This document shows, piece by piece, positions 53,066-62,911 of a stretch of 64,000 bases of DNA. Source of the stretch: Armigeres subalbatus (Eukaryota > Arthropoda > Insecta > Diptera > Culicidae); the NCBI RefSeq assembly GCF_024139115.2, contig NC_085141.1, positions 381,689,278 through 381,753,277 of the forward strand, given 5' to 3'. The notes below the pieces were generated by a model, which saw only the letters and a list, made by a program, of their open reading frames with translations, searched no databases and was not told where the DNA came from. How positions within the stretch are numbered: the stretch's first letter is position 1; each line of letters starts with the position of its first letter. Both the position numbers and the translations under genes were made by a program.

Positions 53066-55481
53066 TCACAGGAGGATGATTTGCTTGTAGACAGCAAGCT
53101 TATTTTTCAGGGACAATGACGACCGGCGGTTGATCAAAGGGTACAGTAGTTTCAACAAGACGTTACACTTTGTCACCGTTTTGTCAACCTGTTGCCTGAA
53201 AATAAGCTTGCTGTCGAGGGTCAAGCCAAGGTAGCCGGCCTCATTGGCCCATTCCACAGTCGTGCCATTGAGGATGATTTTACAGTCCCCAGGCGGAACA
53301 AGTTTAGGGGATTTGGAGTGGGGAAAATGATGACCTGGGTCTTCGCCGCGTTGATACAGATCTTCCAGCTGGTGAGGTACTCTGTCAGGGCATCCAGGCC
53401 TCGTTGGAGTTTTGCCACTAGCGCTCTGATCACTCTACCGTTGTAGACGATGGATGTGTCATCTGCGAACAGAGACAGAATGCCGCCTTCTGGAGGTTCT
53501 GGCATGTCGGAGGTGAACAGATTGAAAAGCAGGGGCCCGAGGATACTGCCCTGGGGACGCCTGCGACGATGTTGTGCGCATTGGAACTCGCTCCGCTGAT
53601 TGAGACCCGGAATGTCCTTGCCGACAGGTAATTGTTGATGATTTTCACCAGGTAGCTGGGAAGATTGTAGCGTTGTAGTTTGTACACCAGGCCATCATGC
53701 CATACATTGTCAAATGCCTTCTCGACATCGAGTAAGGCCATGGCGGATGTTGTCGAGACAAACTTATTCCGTCTGAGGACGTTGGTAACTCAGGTCAGTT
53801 GGTGTACAGTTGACCGACCGCGTCGGAAACCAAACTGTTCCTCGAGCAAGATGTTGAGATTTTCGGCAGACTCAAGTAACCGATGATGAATAGCTTTTTC
53901 GAATAGCTTGGATAACCCTGAGAGAAGGCTGATGGGTCGATAACTTTTGGGGAGGAAGGATCCTTCCCAGGCTTCCGGATGGGGATGACTTTCGCTGACT
54001 TCCAGGACGATGGGAAGTAGCTAAGCCGGAGACACTGATTAAAGATAAGCGAGAGGTGCTCAAAGAACGGAGCACTCATGTGTTTGAGCTCGAGATTCAG
54101 GATGCTGTCGAAGCCTGGGGCCTTCATGTTCTTCGACGATTTGATATAGGCCGTCAATTCGTCAGCTGAGATCTCCAACTCCTCCGAGAAGTCGTTGGGA
54201 ATCAAATGGATGTTGTTAGCATGCTCGTTGACGGCTGCTTCGTGTGGACTGACGATGTTCTGCCCAAGATTGTGTGAGCTGACGAAGTGACGACCTATTT
54301 CAGCGACCTTCTCTGCAGGAGTTATCAAGCGATCCTTAGAGCCATTATTGTCTAGTGGGATCAAAGGTGGAATGGGCCGAGGCTTGGATTTTAGAATTTT
54401 GGTCATTTTCCAGAACGGCTTAGCATAATCTGGGAGAGTGCGGATCTTATTCGAGAAGTCGTTATTTCTGAGGTCCACCATTCTGGCCTTGATAATTTTT
54501 GAGATTCGATTGCAGCGTGCCTTAAGCTCAGGCAGTCCAGTACGCTGAAACTGCCTGCGAGTGACATTCCGCAATCGAATCAAATCTTTGGTGAGTGTAT
54601 CGATGTTTAAGGAGTTGCTTACCTGCCGAGCCGTCAGTACGTGTTGCTCTCGGGCCGCCGTGATCGCCTCCTCGATAGCGCACAGCTGGCGGTCGATACT
54701 TTCCGGCGTCTCCGGACGCACCTCGTAGTCGACGGTGTTATCGACGCACTGCTGGAAACGCTGCCAGTTCACTCGGTGGTAGTTCCGCCGTAACTGCTGG
54801 TGCCGATTGACCGAGGAGCCCAGTTCCGCCACCACCGGATAGTGATCCGAACTGAGCTCCTGGTATACAACCGGCTGCGAGACGTGGTCACTCAGGTTTG
54901 TTACGTAGAGGTCGAGCGTTGCGTGGGCACCGGACCGACTCAGCCGAGTGGGGAATCCGGGCTCAGGATCGTGTAGTGGCCTTCCTCCATGTCGTTGCTC
55001 CAGATGGTGCCGTTTCGATTGCCGCGACTGTTGCCCCAGGCTTGATGTTTGGCATTCAAGTCGCCGGCAATGATATACTGGCCTTGCCTCCGCGTCAGCT
55101 TGACGATGTCCCTCCGAAGGGCAGCCGATGATCCATCGCCGGCTTTGGCCTGCGTTGGACAGTACGCCGCGATGAGCGCGATTGTGCCGACCGAAGTGGT
55201 GATTTCGACACCGATGGCCTCGATGACACTGAGCTGGAAGCTTGGAAGCAGACGACAGTTGATGTTGTAGCGAAGAGCGATGGCCACACCACCTCCCTGG
55301 TCGGCCGGTCGAGTCGCACGATGCGGAAGTCCGGGATGTTGACGTTAACCTCCGGTTTTAGGTGCGTTTCGGTGATGAACGCCACGTCTATTTCCTTCTC
55401 CTCAAGGAAATCCTTCAGCTCGATTGATTTGCTCTTTAGCGAGCAAGCGTTCCAGTTGACCAGGCCCACCCTAGCAGCCAT
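53066..55481 (-). pseudogene. Jockey-type ORF2 (endonuclease and RT), frameshifted
   Basis: It starts at the ATG at 55481 (MAARVGLVNWNACSLKSKS). Endonuclease: FLEEKEIDVAFITETHLKP, then after a one-base shift near 55300 GTIALIAAYCPTQAK and IAGDLNAKHQAWGN. Linker and RT fingers are at 54835-53795, with SDHYP just upstream and SSKNMKAPGFDSILNLELK. RT palm: FGFRRGRSTV region, MALLDVEKAFDNVWHDGLV, then FADDTSIVYNGR with the catalytic DD. Thumb: AGYLGLTLDSKLIF. The conserved PQG segment reads PRA at about 53540, a damaged site. About four frameshifts make it inactive. Confidence 0.75.
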
Positions 55482-56721
55482 TTTCAATGATGAACATGCC
55501 AAGTGTGAAGACCTGGTCGAATCGGGTTTTGCAGCCGCGCAGTCGAGTGGCGAGCTGCGCGAAGATCGGCATCAGTTGCTCCGGAGTGTACAGCGGGGCA
55601 GATTCTTCCGGTGGGACGGCTTCTTTCTCCGACTGCCGACGGAACCCAGGAGGAGGAAGCGGGGGCCATTCGCTGGTGGATGATGACGACGATGCTGGAG
55701 CTTGGACCGATGCAGCTGCCGCTGCCAGTCGCTTGTGCGGCTGTAGCGGTGGGAGTATTGGAATCACACGACGGGGAGCCGGGATGGCTGGAAAGTTCAC
55801 CTCGTTGATTACAGGAACACGGTTCTTCTTCGGAATGGTCCTGGTGGAAGCCTTCTTCCGGATTTCCAGGAACTCGGCTCGCTTTGGGCAGCCCTTTGTG
55901 GTGGCCCGATGTTTGTCGCCACAGTTGGCGCACTTGGGATCGGCCACCTCCATTTTGTCGCACTCGTCCGTCGGATGGGGTTCGCCACACTTGTTGCAGC
56001 GCGGCTTCATGCGGCAGTTCCTGGTGCCGTGCCCGAAATTGAAGCAGTTGGTGCATTGCGTGACATCGCGGTGCACTGGCCGATATCGCTCCCAGTCAAC
56101 GACGGTGTAATTTATAACGCCAACCAGCTTCAGGTCCTTCCAGGTAGTGGAGCCGTGCTCCAGATGGATCAGGTAAAGCTGGTCGCGATATTTCCTCGCC
56201 TTGTCGTGACGAGCGATCTTGTGGACGGCTACTGGCTTCAGTCCGCAACTTTCAAGCTCTGCTTGGAGCTCTTCCTCCTTCATGTCGTGAAGTCCTCGCA
56301 GCAAAGCCTTGAGCGGCTTCGTGCCGGGGTGGTCATGAGTGTAGTACTCATACTTGTGGACCTCGAGGAACTCCACGACGGATTGATGATGGTCCCTGTT
56401 GGCCGGCATCACTTTCACGCCCTCGCTGCAGAGCCGAAAAGTACATTTCAGCCCCTTAGCGATCAGCTGGCGAATTTTGGGCGTAAATCCGGCGGATCGC
56501 CCTTCACAAACACGGGCGGGCACTTCTCCTTCCGCTCCGGTTGCACCTGCGGCAGCTGCGATTGCTGCTTCTTCCTCTTTTCGGCGGATTGCCGGCGTCA
56601 TCAAGCGGCAACGGCGAAAACACGTTGCTCTGCAAAAGCTGCTTGGAGGGTTACCCGCGCCTCCAAGAGCAGTGCGCTTAGGCACTTTTCCAGCGACCGA
56701 ATCGGCCACCGAGTCTCCCAT
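55471..56721 (-). CDS. Jockey-type ORF1 (gag-like), intact
   Basis: An uninterrupted frame of 416 codons starts from the ATG at 56721 (MGDSVADSVAGKVPKRTA). An upstream ATG at 56814 would add 31 hydrophobic residues and is unlikely, because it falls only about 40 bases after the RNA start. The N-terminal half is basic and charged. The middle has a PRE_C2HC-like domain (SVVEFLEVHKYEYYTHD, then LKALLRGLHDMKEEELQAE). Three knuckles follow: CTNCFNFGHGTRNC, CNKCGEPHPTDEC and CANCGDKHRATTKGC. The C-terminus is Pro/Ser-rich. It binds element RNA in the RNP. Its stop overlaps the start of ORF2 by about 10 bases. Confidence 0.8.
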   Translation of the reverse strand: MGDSVADSVAGKVPKRTALGGAGNPPSSFCRATCFRRCRLMTPAIRRKEEEAAIAAAAGATGAEGEVPARVCEGRSAGFTPKIRQLIAKGLKCTFRLCSEGVKVMPANRDHHQSVVEFLEVHKYEYYTHDHPGTKPLKALLRGLHDMKEEELQAELESCGLKPVAVHKIARHDKARKYRDQLYLIHLEHGSTTWKDLKLVGVINYTVVDWERYRPVHRDVTQCTNCFNFGHGTRNCRMKPRCNKCGEPHPTDECDKMEVADPKCANCGDKHRATTKGCPKRAEFLEIRKKASTRTIPKKNRVPVINEVNFPAIPAPRRVIPILPPLQPHKRLAAAAASVQAPASSSSSTSEWPPLPPPGFRRQSEKEAVPPEESAPLYTPEQLMPIFAQLATRLRGCKTRFDQVFTLGMFIIENGC

Positions 56722-56820
56722 GACGGGTCCGGGAGAAAATAACGCCAACGCGACAGGCGAAAACGTAAACAGCGAAAGAACGAGAAAATACACTTCGAAA
56801 AAATGCGCGAGCAAAAAACA

Positions 56821-56854
56821 CGTCCGTACGTGTTGCTGTCTCGAACTGGAATGA
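56821..56854 (-). promoter_or_regulatory. Inr + DPE promoter of the Jockey-type element
   Basis: On the minus strand TCATTC (A at 56852 taken as +1) fits TCAKTY, and GGACG lies at exactly +28 to +32 (56825-56821), fitting the DPE consensus RGWYV. The spacing is identical to that in the I-type element at 10402, and it supports placing the element start here. Confidence 0.75.
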
Positions 56855-56867
56855 TGAATTATTTTAG

Positions 56868-57080
56868 AATTTGCCGTAAACGGAGAACAAAAGGAATTGA
56901 CAACAATGGGGAAGAAATTTATTACTCATGCATGCATGCATCCAGTGGTTTGGCGAGAGAACAGCAGCAACGCCGACTAATCACGCAATGAGCTGATCAA
57001 AATAAACAAACTCCAGCTGGTTTTGGAAAATGAAAACATGAGCCATGAAAAGGATTTGTGTAATAACAGTAGTGCTGATG
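56868..57080. other. No recognised gene
   Basis: Short spacer between the Jockey-type element and the repeat arrays. Confidence 0.4.
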
Positions 57081-57084
57081 TAAA

Positions 57085-57175
57085 TAAGAAAAATAAGACA
57101 AACAAGACAAACAAGACAAATGAGACAAATAAGACAAATAAGGTAGCCATAATAAATAAGACAAATAAAATTAGT
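57085..57175. repeat. 10-bp tandem repeat (ACAAAYAAGA type)
   Basis: About nine copies of GACAAACAA/GACAAATAA units occur. Any frame through them gives Lys-Thr-Asn repeats. It precedes the 24-bp array. Confidence 0.7.
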
Positions 57176-57235
57176 TCCTCCAGGAATTCCTCTGGAAGTT
57201 CCTCTGCAAAATCCTCCGGAAGTCCCCCCCTGCAT

Positions 57236-57714
57236 TCCTTCCGGAGGAATTCCTGGAGGAACTTCCGGAGGAATTCCTGGAGGAACTTCCGGAGGAATTC
57301 CTGGAGGAACTTCCGGAGGAATTCCTGGAGGAACTTCCGGAGGAATTCCTGGAGGAACTTCCGGAGGAATTCCTGGAGGAACTTCCGGAGGAATTCCTGG
57401 AGGAACTTCCGGAGGAATTCCTGGAGGAACTTCCGGAGGAATTCCTGGAGGAACTTCCGGAGGAATTCCTGGAGGAACTTCCGGAGGAATTCCTGGAGGA
57501 ACTTCCGGAGGAATTCCTGGAGGAACTTCCGGAGGAATTCCTAGAGGAACTTCCGGAGGAATTCCTGGAGGAACTTCCGGAGGAATTCCTGGAGGAACTT
57601 CCGGAGGAATTCCTGGAGGAACTTCCGGAGGAATTCCTGGAGGAACTTCCGGAGGAATTCCTGGAGGAACTTCCGGAGGAATTCCTGGAGGAACTTCCGG
57701 AGGAATTCCTGATA
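57236..57714. repeat. 24-bp minisatellite, about 20 near-identical copies
   Basis: The unit is GGAGGAATTCCT followed by GGAGGAACTTCC, two related 12-mers. Across 480 bp I find essentially one substitution (CTAGAGG at about 57541). 24 is divisible by three, so one frame stays open as Arg-Asn-Ser-Trp-Arg-Asn-Phe repeats. This homogeneity against the highly diverged relatives nearby means recent expansion or constant homogenisation. Confidence 0.9.
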
Positions 57715-57754
57715 AGTTATAAAAAAGAATTAGAAATGTAGAAATATTAAGAAG

Positions 57755-58285
57755 AATGCATGGAGGAATTCCAGGAGGAATATCCGGAGGAGTTCCTGTA
57801 GTTCTGGAAGAATCCCAGAGAAAGATTTGGAGGAATATCCGGAAAAATTCCTAGAGGAATATCCGGAGGAATTCTTGGAGGAATATTTGGAAGAATTTCT
57901 CCGAAAACACTTCCAGGAATTCTCCAGGTTCCTTCTAGAGTTCTTCTGGAGATGCATTCTGAATTTCCTCCGGAAGCTCCTTCTGGATTTCCTCCGGAAG
58001 TTCCTTCTGGAATTCCTCCGGAAGTTTCTAATGGAATTCCTCCGGAAGTTCCTTCTGGATTTTTTCCGGAAACTCCTTCAGGAATTCCGCCGTAAATTTT
58101 TTCCAGAATTTCTACGGAATTTTATTTTAAAACTCTTGCGAAAGATCATTTCGGAATTCCTCCGAAAGTTTCTTCTGGAATTCCCCAGGAGGTTCCTTCT
58201 GAAATTCCTCCGGAAGTTCCTTTTTGGAAAGCTTTGGAAGTTATTTCTGGAATATCTTTGGAAGTTCCTTCTGGAAAAAACAAAT
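57755..58285. repeat. Diverged flank of the 24-bp array, orientation switch
   Basis: 57755-57930 carries the unit in the same sense (GGAGGAATATCCGGAGGA). From about 57940 to 58285 it is in reverse complement (TTCCTCCGGAAGTTCCTTCTGGAA). The block as a whole is thus an inverted array with a pure left part. The frames through it (Phe-Leu-Arg-Lys repeats) are not genes. Confidence 0.7.
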
Positions 58286-58289
58286 CTAA

Positions 58290-58725
58290 CAATGTTTTTC
58301 TTCACGCTCGAATTTACCAAAAAGTATACAAATATTACCCGCCAGTGTTTTTTTACAACGTTGCTTGACATCTAACAGCTAGTTTGAACCCAAGTATCTC
58401 TTAATATATTGTTTGACAACAGGATTCCAGTCATTTAGTATAAGTTACTTAGTAACTGGTGGAGTTCACACTACAAACTGTAAGGCAGAGATGTGGGATC
58501 AACACTTTTTGATGTTTGGCCTCTGAGATCAGTTGCTGACGGCTTACTGGGTGAACGAGCCCGGATTTCTGGTTGATCAAACTATCTTTGGTTGAATACA
58601 TATTGTGGAACCAGTTAGAGAATATAGTTTTCCAAAACAACTTGCTTTCATTTTATTTTACCATATATGTTAAACTTTTTTAAGCAAAAATTGTTTTTTG
58701 GAGTTTTTCTGACACATGTACATTT
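58290..58725. other. No recognised gene; probable intron
   Basis: AT-rich spacer immediately downstream (in gene sense) of the FN3 exon donor. No further exon is recognised. Confidence 0.4.
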
Positions 58726-58729
58726 TTAC

Positions 58730-58936
58730 TTAAGCTGGACAATGTGTAGTAGCATATCGAGTTCTGAATGGCATCACTTTTCAGCATGGGAAGATGCAGA
58801 AGGGTTTGATTCTGATACACATAGTATACTCGGTATCCATGGATTACGCCATTTTTGCGCTCTGGTTCCTGCCAGCTGATTCGGATAGTGGTTGAAGTTA
58901 TCTCCAGAATGCTCAGATTGCGAGGTTTACTTGGAA
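58730..58936 (-). CDS. Fibronectin type III exon of a host receptor-like gene
   Basis: On the minus strand a 3' splice site (ATTCCATTGCTTCCAG) is followed at 58936 by an open exon ending at 58730 before GTAAAAATG. It is 207 bp long and phase 1 at both ends, typical for FN3 modules. The translation has PSKPRNLSILEI, TIRISWQEPE (the FN3 core Trp), NGVIHGYRVYYVY (the conserved YRVYY strand), QNQTLLHLPMLK and CYYTLSSL near the LxP position. FN3 modules form adhesive extracellular domains. The style resembles insect neural receptor tyrosine phosphatases (Ptp99A is my best guess, from memory). Other exons lie outside the recognisable part of this window. Confidence 0.75.
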
Positions 58937-58939
58937 CTG

Positions 58940-59950
58940 GAAGCAATGGAATATTCAATAAAAAGAACATTGTGAATTAAATGCTACCCTGTCTACTACA
59001 GTTTTTTTGGTACAGTAATATCTTGATTTTTTGTCATTTCATATTATGTGTAGAGAAAAAATGTATTTCGAATCTAATGGGCGTCACGTATTCTTGCACC
59101 TATTAGATCACTGCAGAATTATTGTCCATTTTTTGTTAAATAACCAGCCCACTACAGTGCAAAACATAGTTGTTTTGTACTTATAACGTTAATCTTCTGA
59201 TTACAACGATACAACAAATTGGAAAAAAAAAGTTTGTGGAAAAAAAGTTTGTTGTACGAGAAAGGCAAAAAAGTCAGAATACATATGCATATTAATCAAA
59301 ACAATTATGTTATTATGTATGATACTGCCATCCGTCTTTTTATTTCATCTTTACAGAAATCAAGAAATCTATTCCTCGATGTTTGAACCAGAATGAAATA
59401 TATTCCCCGATCTGAATCAGGACATTTCTTGAAGAGCTATTGGTTTTCTATCTCTGAAGGCATAACTCTAATGCTAGCTGGCATTGAAGACAGGTCCTCC
59501 TCATCCACGACAAAGGAATTGAAACTTGGTGAGAGAATTCCATTATATACATATATTTACCAAATTATATTGAAACTATATGATTAAATACCATAAAAAA
59601 TAACCATCAGGGCACCCGATTGAAGCGATTTGGATAGGAAGAGTGGAATCGCCAACTTCCTATTGTTAACATCTCGTGGATAAAGGGCGGGCTCTTCTCC
59701 CCATCTATTGGGTCAATCTGGGAAACGAGGGCTAGATTATTATTTTGTGTGTACAAACTTTCTTCTGGAAGGAGATTCTCTATTCATCCCGTGGATTCGC
59801 ATAAGTGTCTTTGCTTATGGAACCACCCCACCCATTTTTGGCCCTTCATACAGGAGTTTGATGAAATACATACAATAGTATAATCATGATCAAATCGTTT
59901 GTCAGATATGGCCAGTGCTATCGGCAGGTGCCTTGCTACAATAGATGGTA
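58940..59950. other. No confirmed gene; probable intron
   Basis: Upstream (gene sense) of the FN3 exon. A minus-strand open stretch at about 59535-59435 (SFNSFVVDEEDLSSMPASI) looks protein-like and might be another exon, but it lacks a clear donor before its stop. Confidence 0.35.
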
Positions 59951-59952
59951 GT

Positions 59953-59976
59953 ATCATCATCATCATCATCATCATC
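59953..59976. repeat. (ATC)8 microsatellite
   Basis: A pure run of eight ATC units. Confidence 0.9.
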
Positions 59977-60140
59977 TTTGGAAGTTCCTTCTGGAATTCA
60001 TCTGAAAGTTCCTCTTGGAACTCCTCCGAAAGTTCTTTCTAGAACTCCTCCGGAAGTTTTTTTTTGAATTCCTGCGGAAGTTGCTTCGGAAAATCTGAAG
60101 TTCTTCCAGGAGTCCTTCTGGAAGTTTCTCTAGGTATTCC
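59977..60140. repeat. Diverged GGAATTCC-type satellite fragment
   Basis: Units such as GGAAGTTCCTTCTGGAATTC and CCTCCGGAAGTTTT match the 57-58 kb array. Confidence 0.65.
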
Positions 60141-60141
60141 T

Positions 60142-60900
60142 GGTAGACCAATTGATACGAACTCCTACACAGTTTGAAAATTTTTGAACTTCTGGTTTAG
60201 ATGAGGTGCGAATCATATACGCGAGCTCGGCGGGCGTGTATGGACATGACTGGTCAATGTCAGTTTTGACCTGTTAAACCAATCTTTCCAAACTTCTCAA
60301 TACTTTGGACAACCTATAACATCTGGTTTGGGTATAACTGAAACAAAATTTGTAAGTGTCGTGTCTACGGGCATGTATTAACATGAATGTATGATATCAT
60401 GTTTGTATCGAGCGCAGTTGACCTTGTAGACCGATTGATTCCAGAACATTTTGGGTAGCTCATAGCATCTGGTTTGAATATAACAGAGTTGCAAATCACA
60501 CATATAGACTTGATAGACTCCAGAGCAGTATGGAGTACTTCGAACATCTGATATTGGTGTAACTGAGTTCCAAATCGTATGCATGGGCTCTACTGATTTG
60601 TATGGACATCTTATTGCTGTCAGATTTGTACCGAGCGCAGTTGACCTGGTAGACCAATTGATCCAAACTCCAGAACAGTTTGGAGAACCTAGAACATCTG
60701 GTATGGGTATAACTGTGCTGTAAATCATTTGCGTGGGCTCTAAGGACTTGTGTGGACATGATTAGTCGATTTCAGATAGCTATCGAGCTCAGTTGACTTG
60801 GTAGACAAATTGGTCCAAACTCCTAAACAGTTTGGACATCCTAGAACATCTGATTTGAGTAAAACTGAGTAGAATATCATTTCCCTGGCCACTATTGACC
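60142..60900. repeat. Roughly 160-bp satellite, 5-6 diverged copies
   Basis: Copies start at TGGTAGACCAATTGAT-like words near 60142, 60268, 60425, 60650 and 60811. Shared landmarks are CCAGAACAGTTTGGA, AGAACATCTGGT, GGTATAACTGAG and GCGCAGTTGACC. One unit near 60500 is truncated. Confidence 0.7.
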
Positions 60901-60904
60901 TACA

Positions 60905-61760
60905 TGGACATGAAAGGTTTCTATTGGCGCGGGTTTCCGTAGTTTTCATTGTCAATATTTGCATATAATCTTTCATTACTATAGAGGACATTTTGGAGTC
61001 GCTAGGGATGTACAGAAGAAACATTTTGTTGACACATAATATAGTCGATGCTAGAATAGTGTTATAAAACATTTTTTGAACCTGTAAGTTCCAAGTGAAG
61101 AATGTCATGTAAATCAAAATTTACTATATTTTGAATAAAAACACATCCTTACTCACGCCCCTCTAGGGACAAATTGAGCATCCCTAGAAACATATCTCAC
61201 CAGTATGAATAAACTAGATGAAATAGGTAAGACATCCGTAAAAGAATTGTGAAAATCGGTCGAAAGACGCTTGAGATACAGCTGTTTGAAAATTTAGTTC
61301 CCACGATTTTCTGATCACTGTATTCAGCGTGTCAATGCTTATGTATACTTCAAGAATGCTTTAAAGAAAAATGCTTTTTGCGCAGATTTGCGCAAAACAA
61401 TCATCATATCCCCGAAAAGCTGAGTAAATAAGCTTTGAAATAAGCCCGATTCGGCATGCGTGCGAATGCGTGCTCATAGTTAAAAATCAGGTTGAACAAC
61501 ATCATGTCTTCGCCATACATGTTACAAGCAATTTTAAAAAACATCTTTGATTTACCATTGGATCGACATGATGCACCCCGTGCAATTTTCATCCAATCTT
61601 CGTGAAATTTTGAGGAAAGACATTTCAAACATTATCAAAAATTATAAAAATACTTTCGAAGCTGTACGCTCAAATCAATTTTCTTCACTTTTTTCCGCCT
61701 TGGCATCACTGTGCGAGGTGGAGGTTGGTACTCGGATTCTGATGGCTTTTCCGCAAACGT
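60905..61760. other. No recognised gene
   Basis: AT-rich; the small frames carry no motif. Confidence 0.4.
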
Positions 61761-61772
61761 GATCTTTAAGTG

Positions 61773-61930
61773 GTCTTGTTGTGTAGGGGTTATCACGCCT
61801 ATCTAGAGAGTAGGAGGATGAGGGTTCGAGTCCCTCCAAGACACGTGGATTCTTTTTCGCAAATTTCATATCAATTTGTCCATTTCGAAACATATGCTGT
61901 GCATATGCACAGCCAAGATATTTAACAAAA
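61773..61930 (+). mobile_element. tRNA-Val-like SINE
   Basis: 61773-61843 folds as a degenerate tRNA. GTCTTGT pairs with CCAAGAC (one mismatch), the TGTAGGGGTTATCACGCC segment is like the D-arm of tRNA-Val, the anticodon loop is CTAGAGA, and the T arm has B box GGGTTCGAGTCCC (61822-61834). The anticodon would be AGA without the long variable arm of tRNA-Ser, so it is not a working tRNA. A conserved tail with palindrome GCTGTGCATATGCACAGC and a short A-rich end follows. It is the same family as 51185-51468. Confidence 0.65.
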
Positions 61931-61934
61931 AAAC

Positions 61935-62400
61935 ACCATTTGGAAATTCTTCTAGGAATTCCCTAGAACATTTTTTTGAAATTTACTGAAAAGATTCTTT
62001 CTGATTTTTTTGCGGGAATTCCTTCGGTTCCCTAATGTAAACTATTTTTGAAGTCGGTGCTACCGGGCAAAATTATAAAATACCTATAGTATACATATAA
62101 TAAGCAAAGCCTGCGTGCTCAAACCATTGTTCCTTATGACCAATAAACGAGTCTACATTTAGCAAGCAAACATGCTAGTTCGGTTTTGTATTTCCTTGGT
62201 GTGATTTGTGGGAAGTCAGCCGTGGGATCAATAGTGAAGTTGGACAAGTTCGGACGAAGTATTTTTATACCAAGTTCTTTCGAAAATTCCCTTAAAAAAA
62301 TTGCCAGAAATGTCTTTATTTAGCTATTCCCTCGGAGAGTCCTTTATGAAAATCGAAAATCCCTTCAGGCACTCCACCAAGAACTTTTTGGCATATTTTA
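61935..62400. repeat. Scraps of GGAATTCC-type satellite
   Basis: Short runs at 61935-62035 and 62275-62400 (GGAAATTCTTCTAGGAATTCC, TTCGAAAATTCCCTT) flank unrelated sequence. Confidence 0.45.
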
Positions 62401-62404
62401 CCAA

Positions 62405-62880
62405 CTTTTGAGGGAAATATTCAATTTGGCTGGTCATCGTGCCCCAGTCTTACTCAGCCAGAGCTCATTTTAGTTATGTTGATCACCTATTGAGATTTGT
62501 GCATACAAGAACGCGAGGTGGGGAGTAAACTGTCCATTGTGGTTGTCATTAGTGGATTCCATCGTAAATGTCCTACCAGGATCCAAGGGTCGAAGCAGGT
62601 AAACGAAGTAGCACTGCAAATTCTCTAAATATACTAGATATGTAGCCGCTCAAACATTGTATATGTAACTTAAAGAATAGTAGTGATAATTTTTCTGAAA
62701 TTTGGATATATTGAGAAGTAAATAGACTGGAGTTTATCAAAATCCTGAATTGGGAAAACTTTTGGAAAAAAATTAATTTACTATGGAATGTGCTGTTTGA
62801 TAATCGACAAACATAGAATATTACAATTTTAATCCACTGAAGTCGATCCTAGCTACCCGCGCACTTCACCAACGAATTTC
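62405..62880. other. No recognised gene
   Basis: Spacer sequence with nothing recognised. Confidence 0.4.
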
Positions 62881-62911
62881 TATTTTCTAAAATGGACCAT
62901 ACATCAACAAA

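Larger units (their letters stand above)
52586..56853 (-). mobile_element. Jockey-type non-LTR retrotransposon, nearly full length
   Basis: The minus-strand order is promoter, ORF1 with zinc knuckles, ORF2 with AP endonuclease and RT but no RNase H, and a 3' end with AATAAA (plus-strand TTTATT at about 52610) and a short TACTACTACAACTA tail. This order fits the Jockey clade. AATTATTTTAG occurs at 52575-52585 and 56857-56867 and is the probable 11-bp target duplication, with three extra bases at the 5' junction. ORF1 is open throughout, while ORF2 has about four frameshifts. Confidence 0.75.

Noticed and set aside
55487..56742. Long plus-strand frames (207 and 277 codons)
   Set aside because: They are antisense to the intact ORF1 of the Jockey-type element and show no domain. 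GC-rich coding DNA often leaves the opposite strand open.
57023..57544. 173-residue protein with Arg-Asn-Ser-Trp-Arg-Asn-Phe repeats
   Set aside because: It is a translation of the 24-bp minisatellite, open only because 24 is a multiple of three.
57827..58375. 182-residue Phe-Leu-Arg-Lys-rich protein
   Set aside because: It is a translation of the diverged inverted part of the same satellite.
61773..61843. Working tRNA gene
   Set aside because: Anticodon AGA without a serine-type variable arm, mismatched acceptor, and a conserved SINE tail. It is a pseudo-tRNA head.
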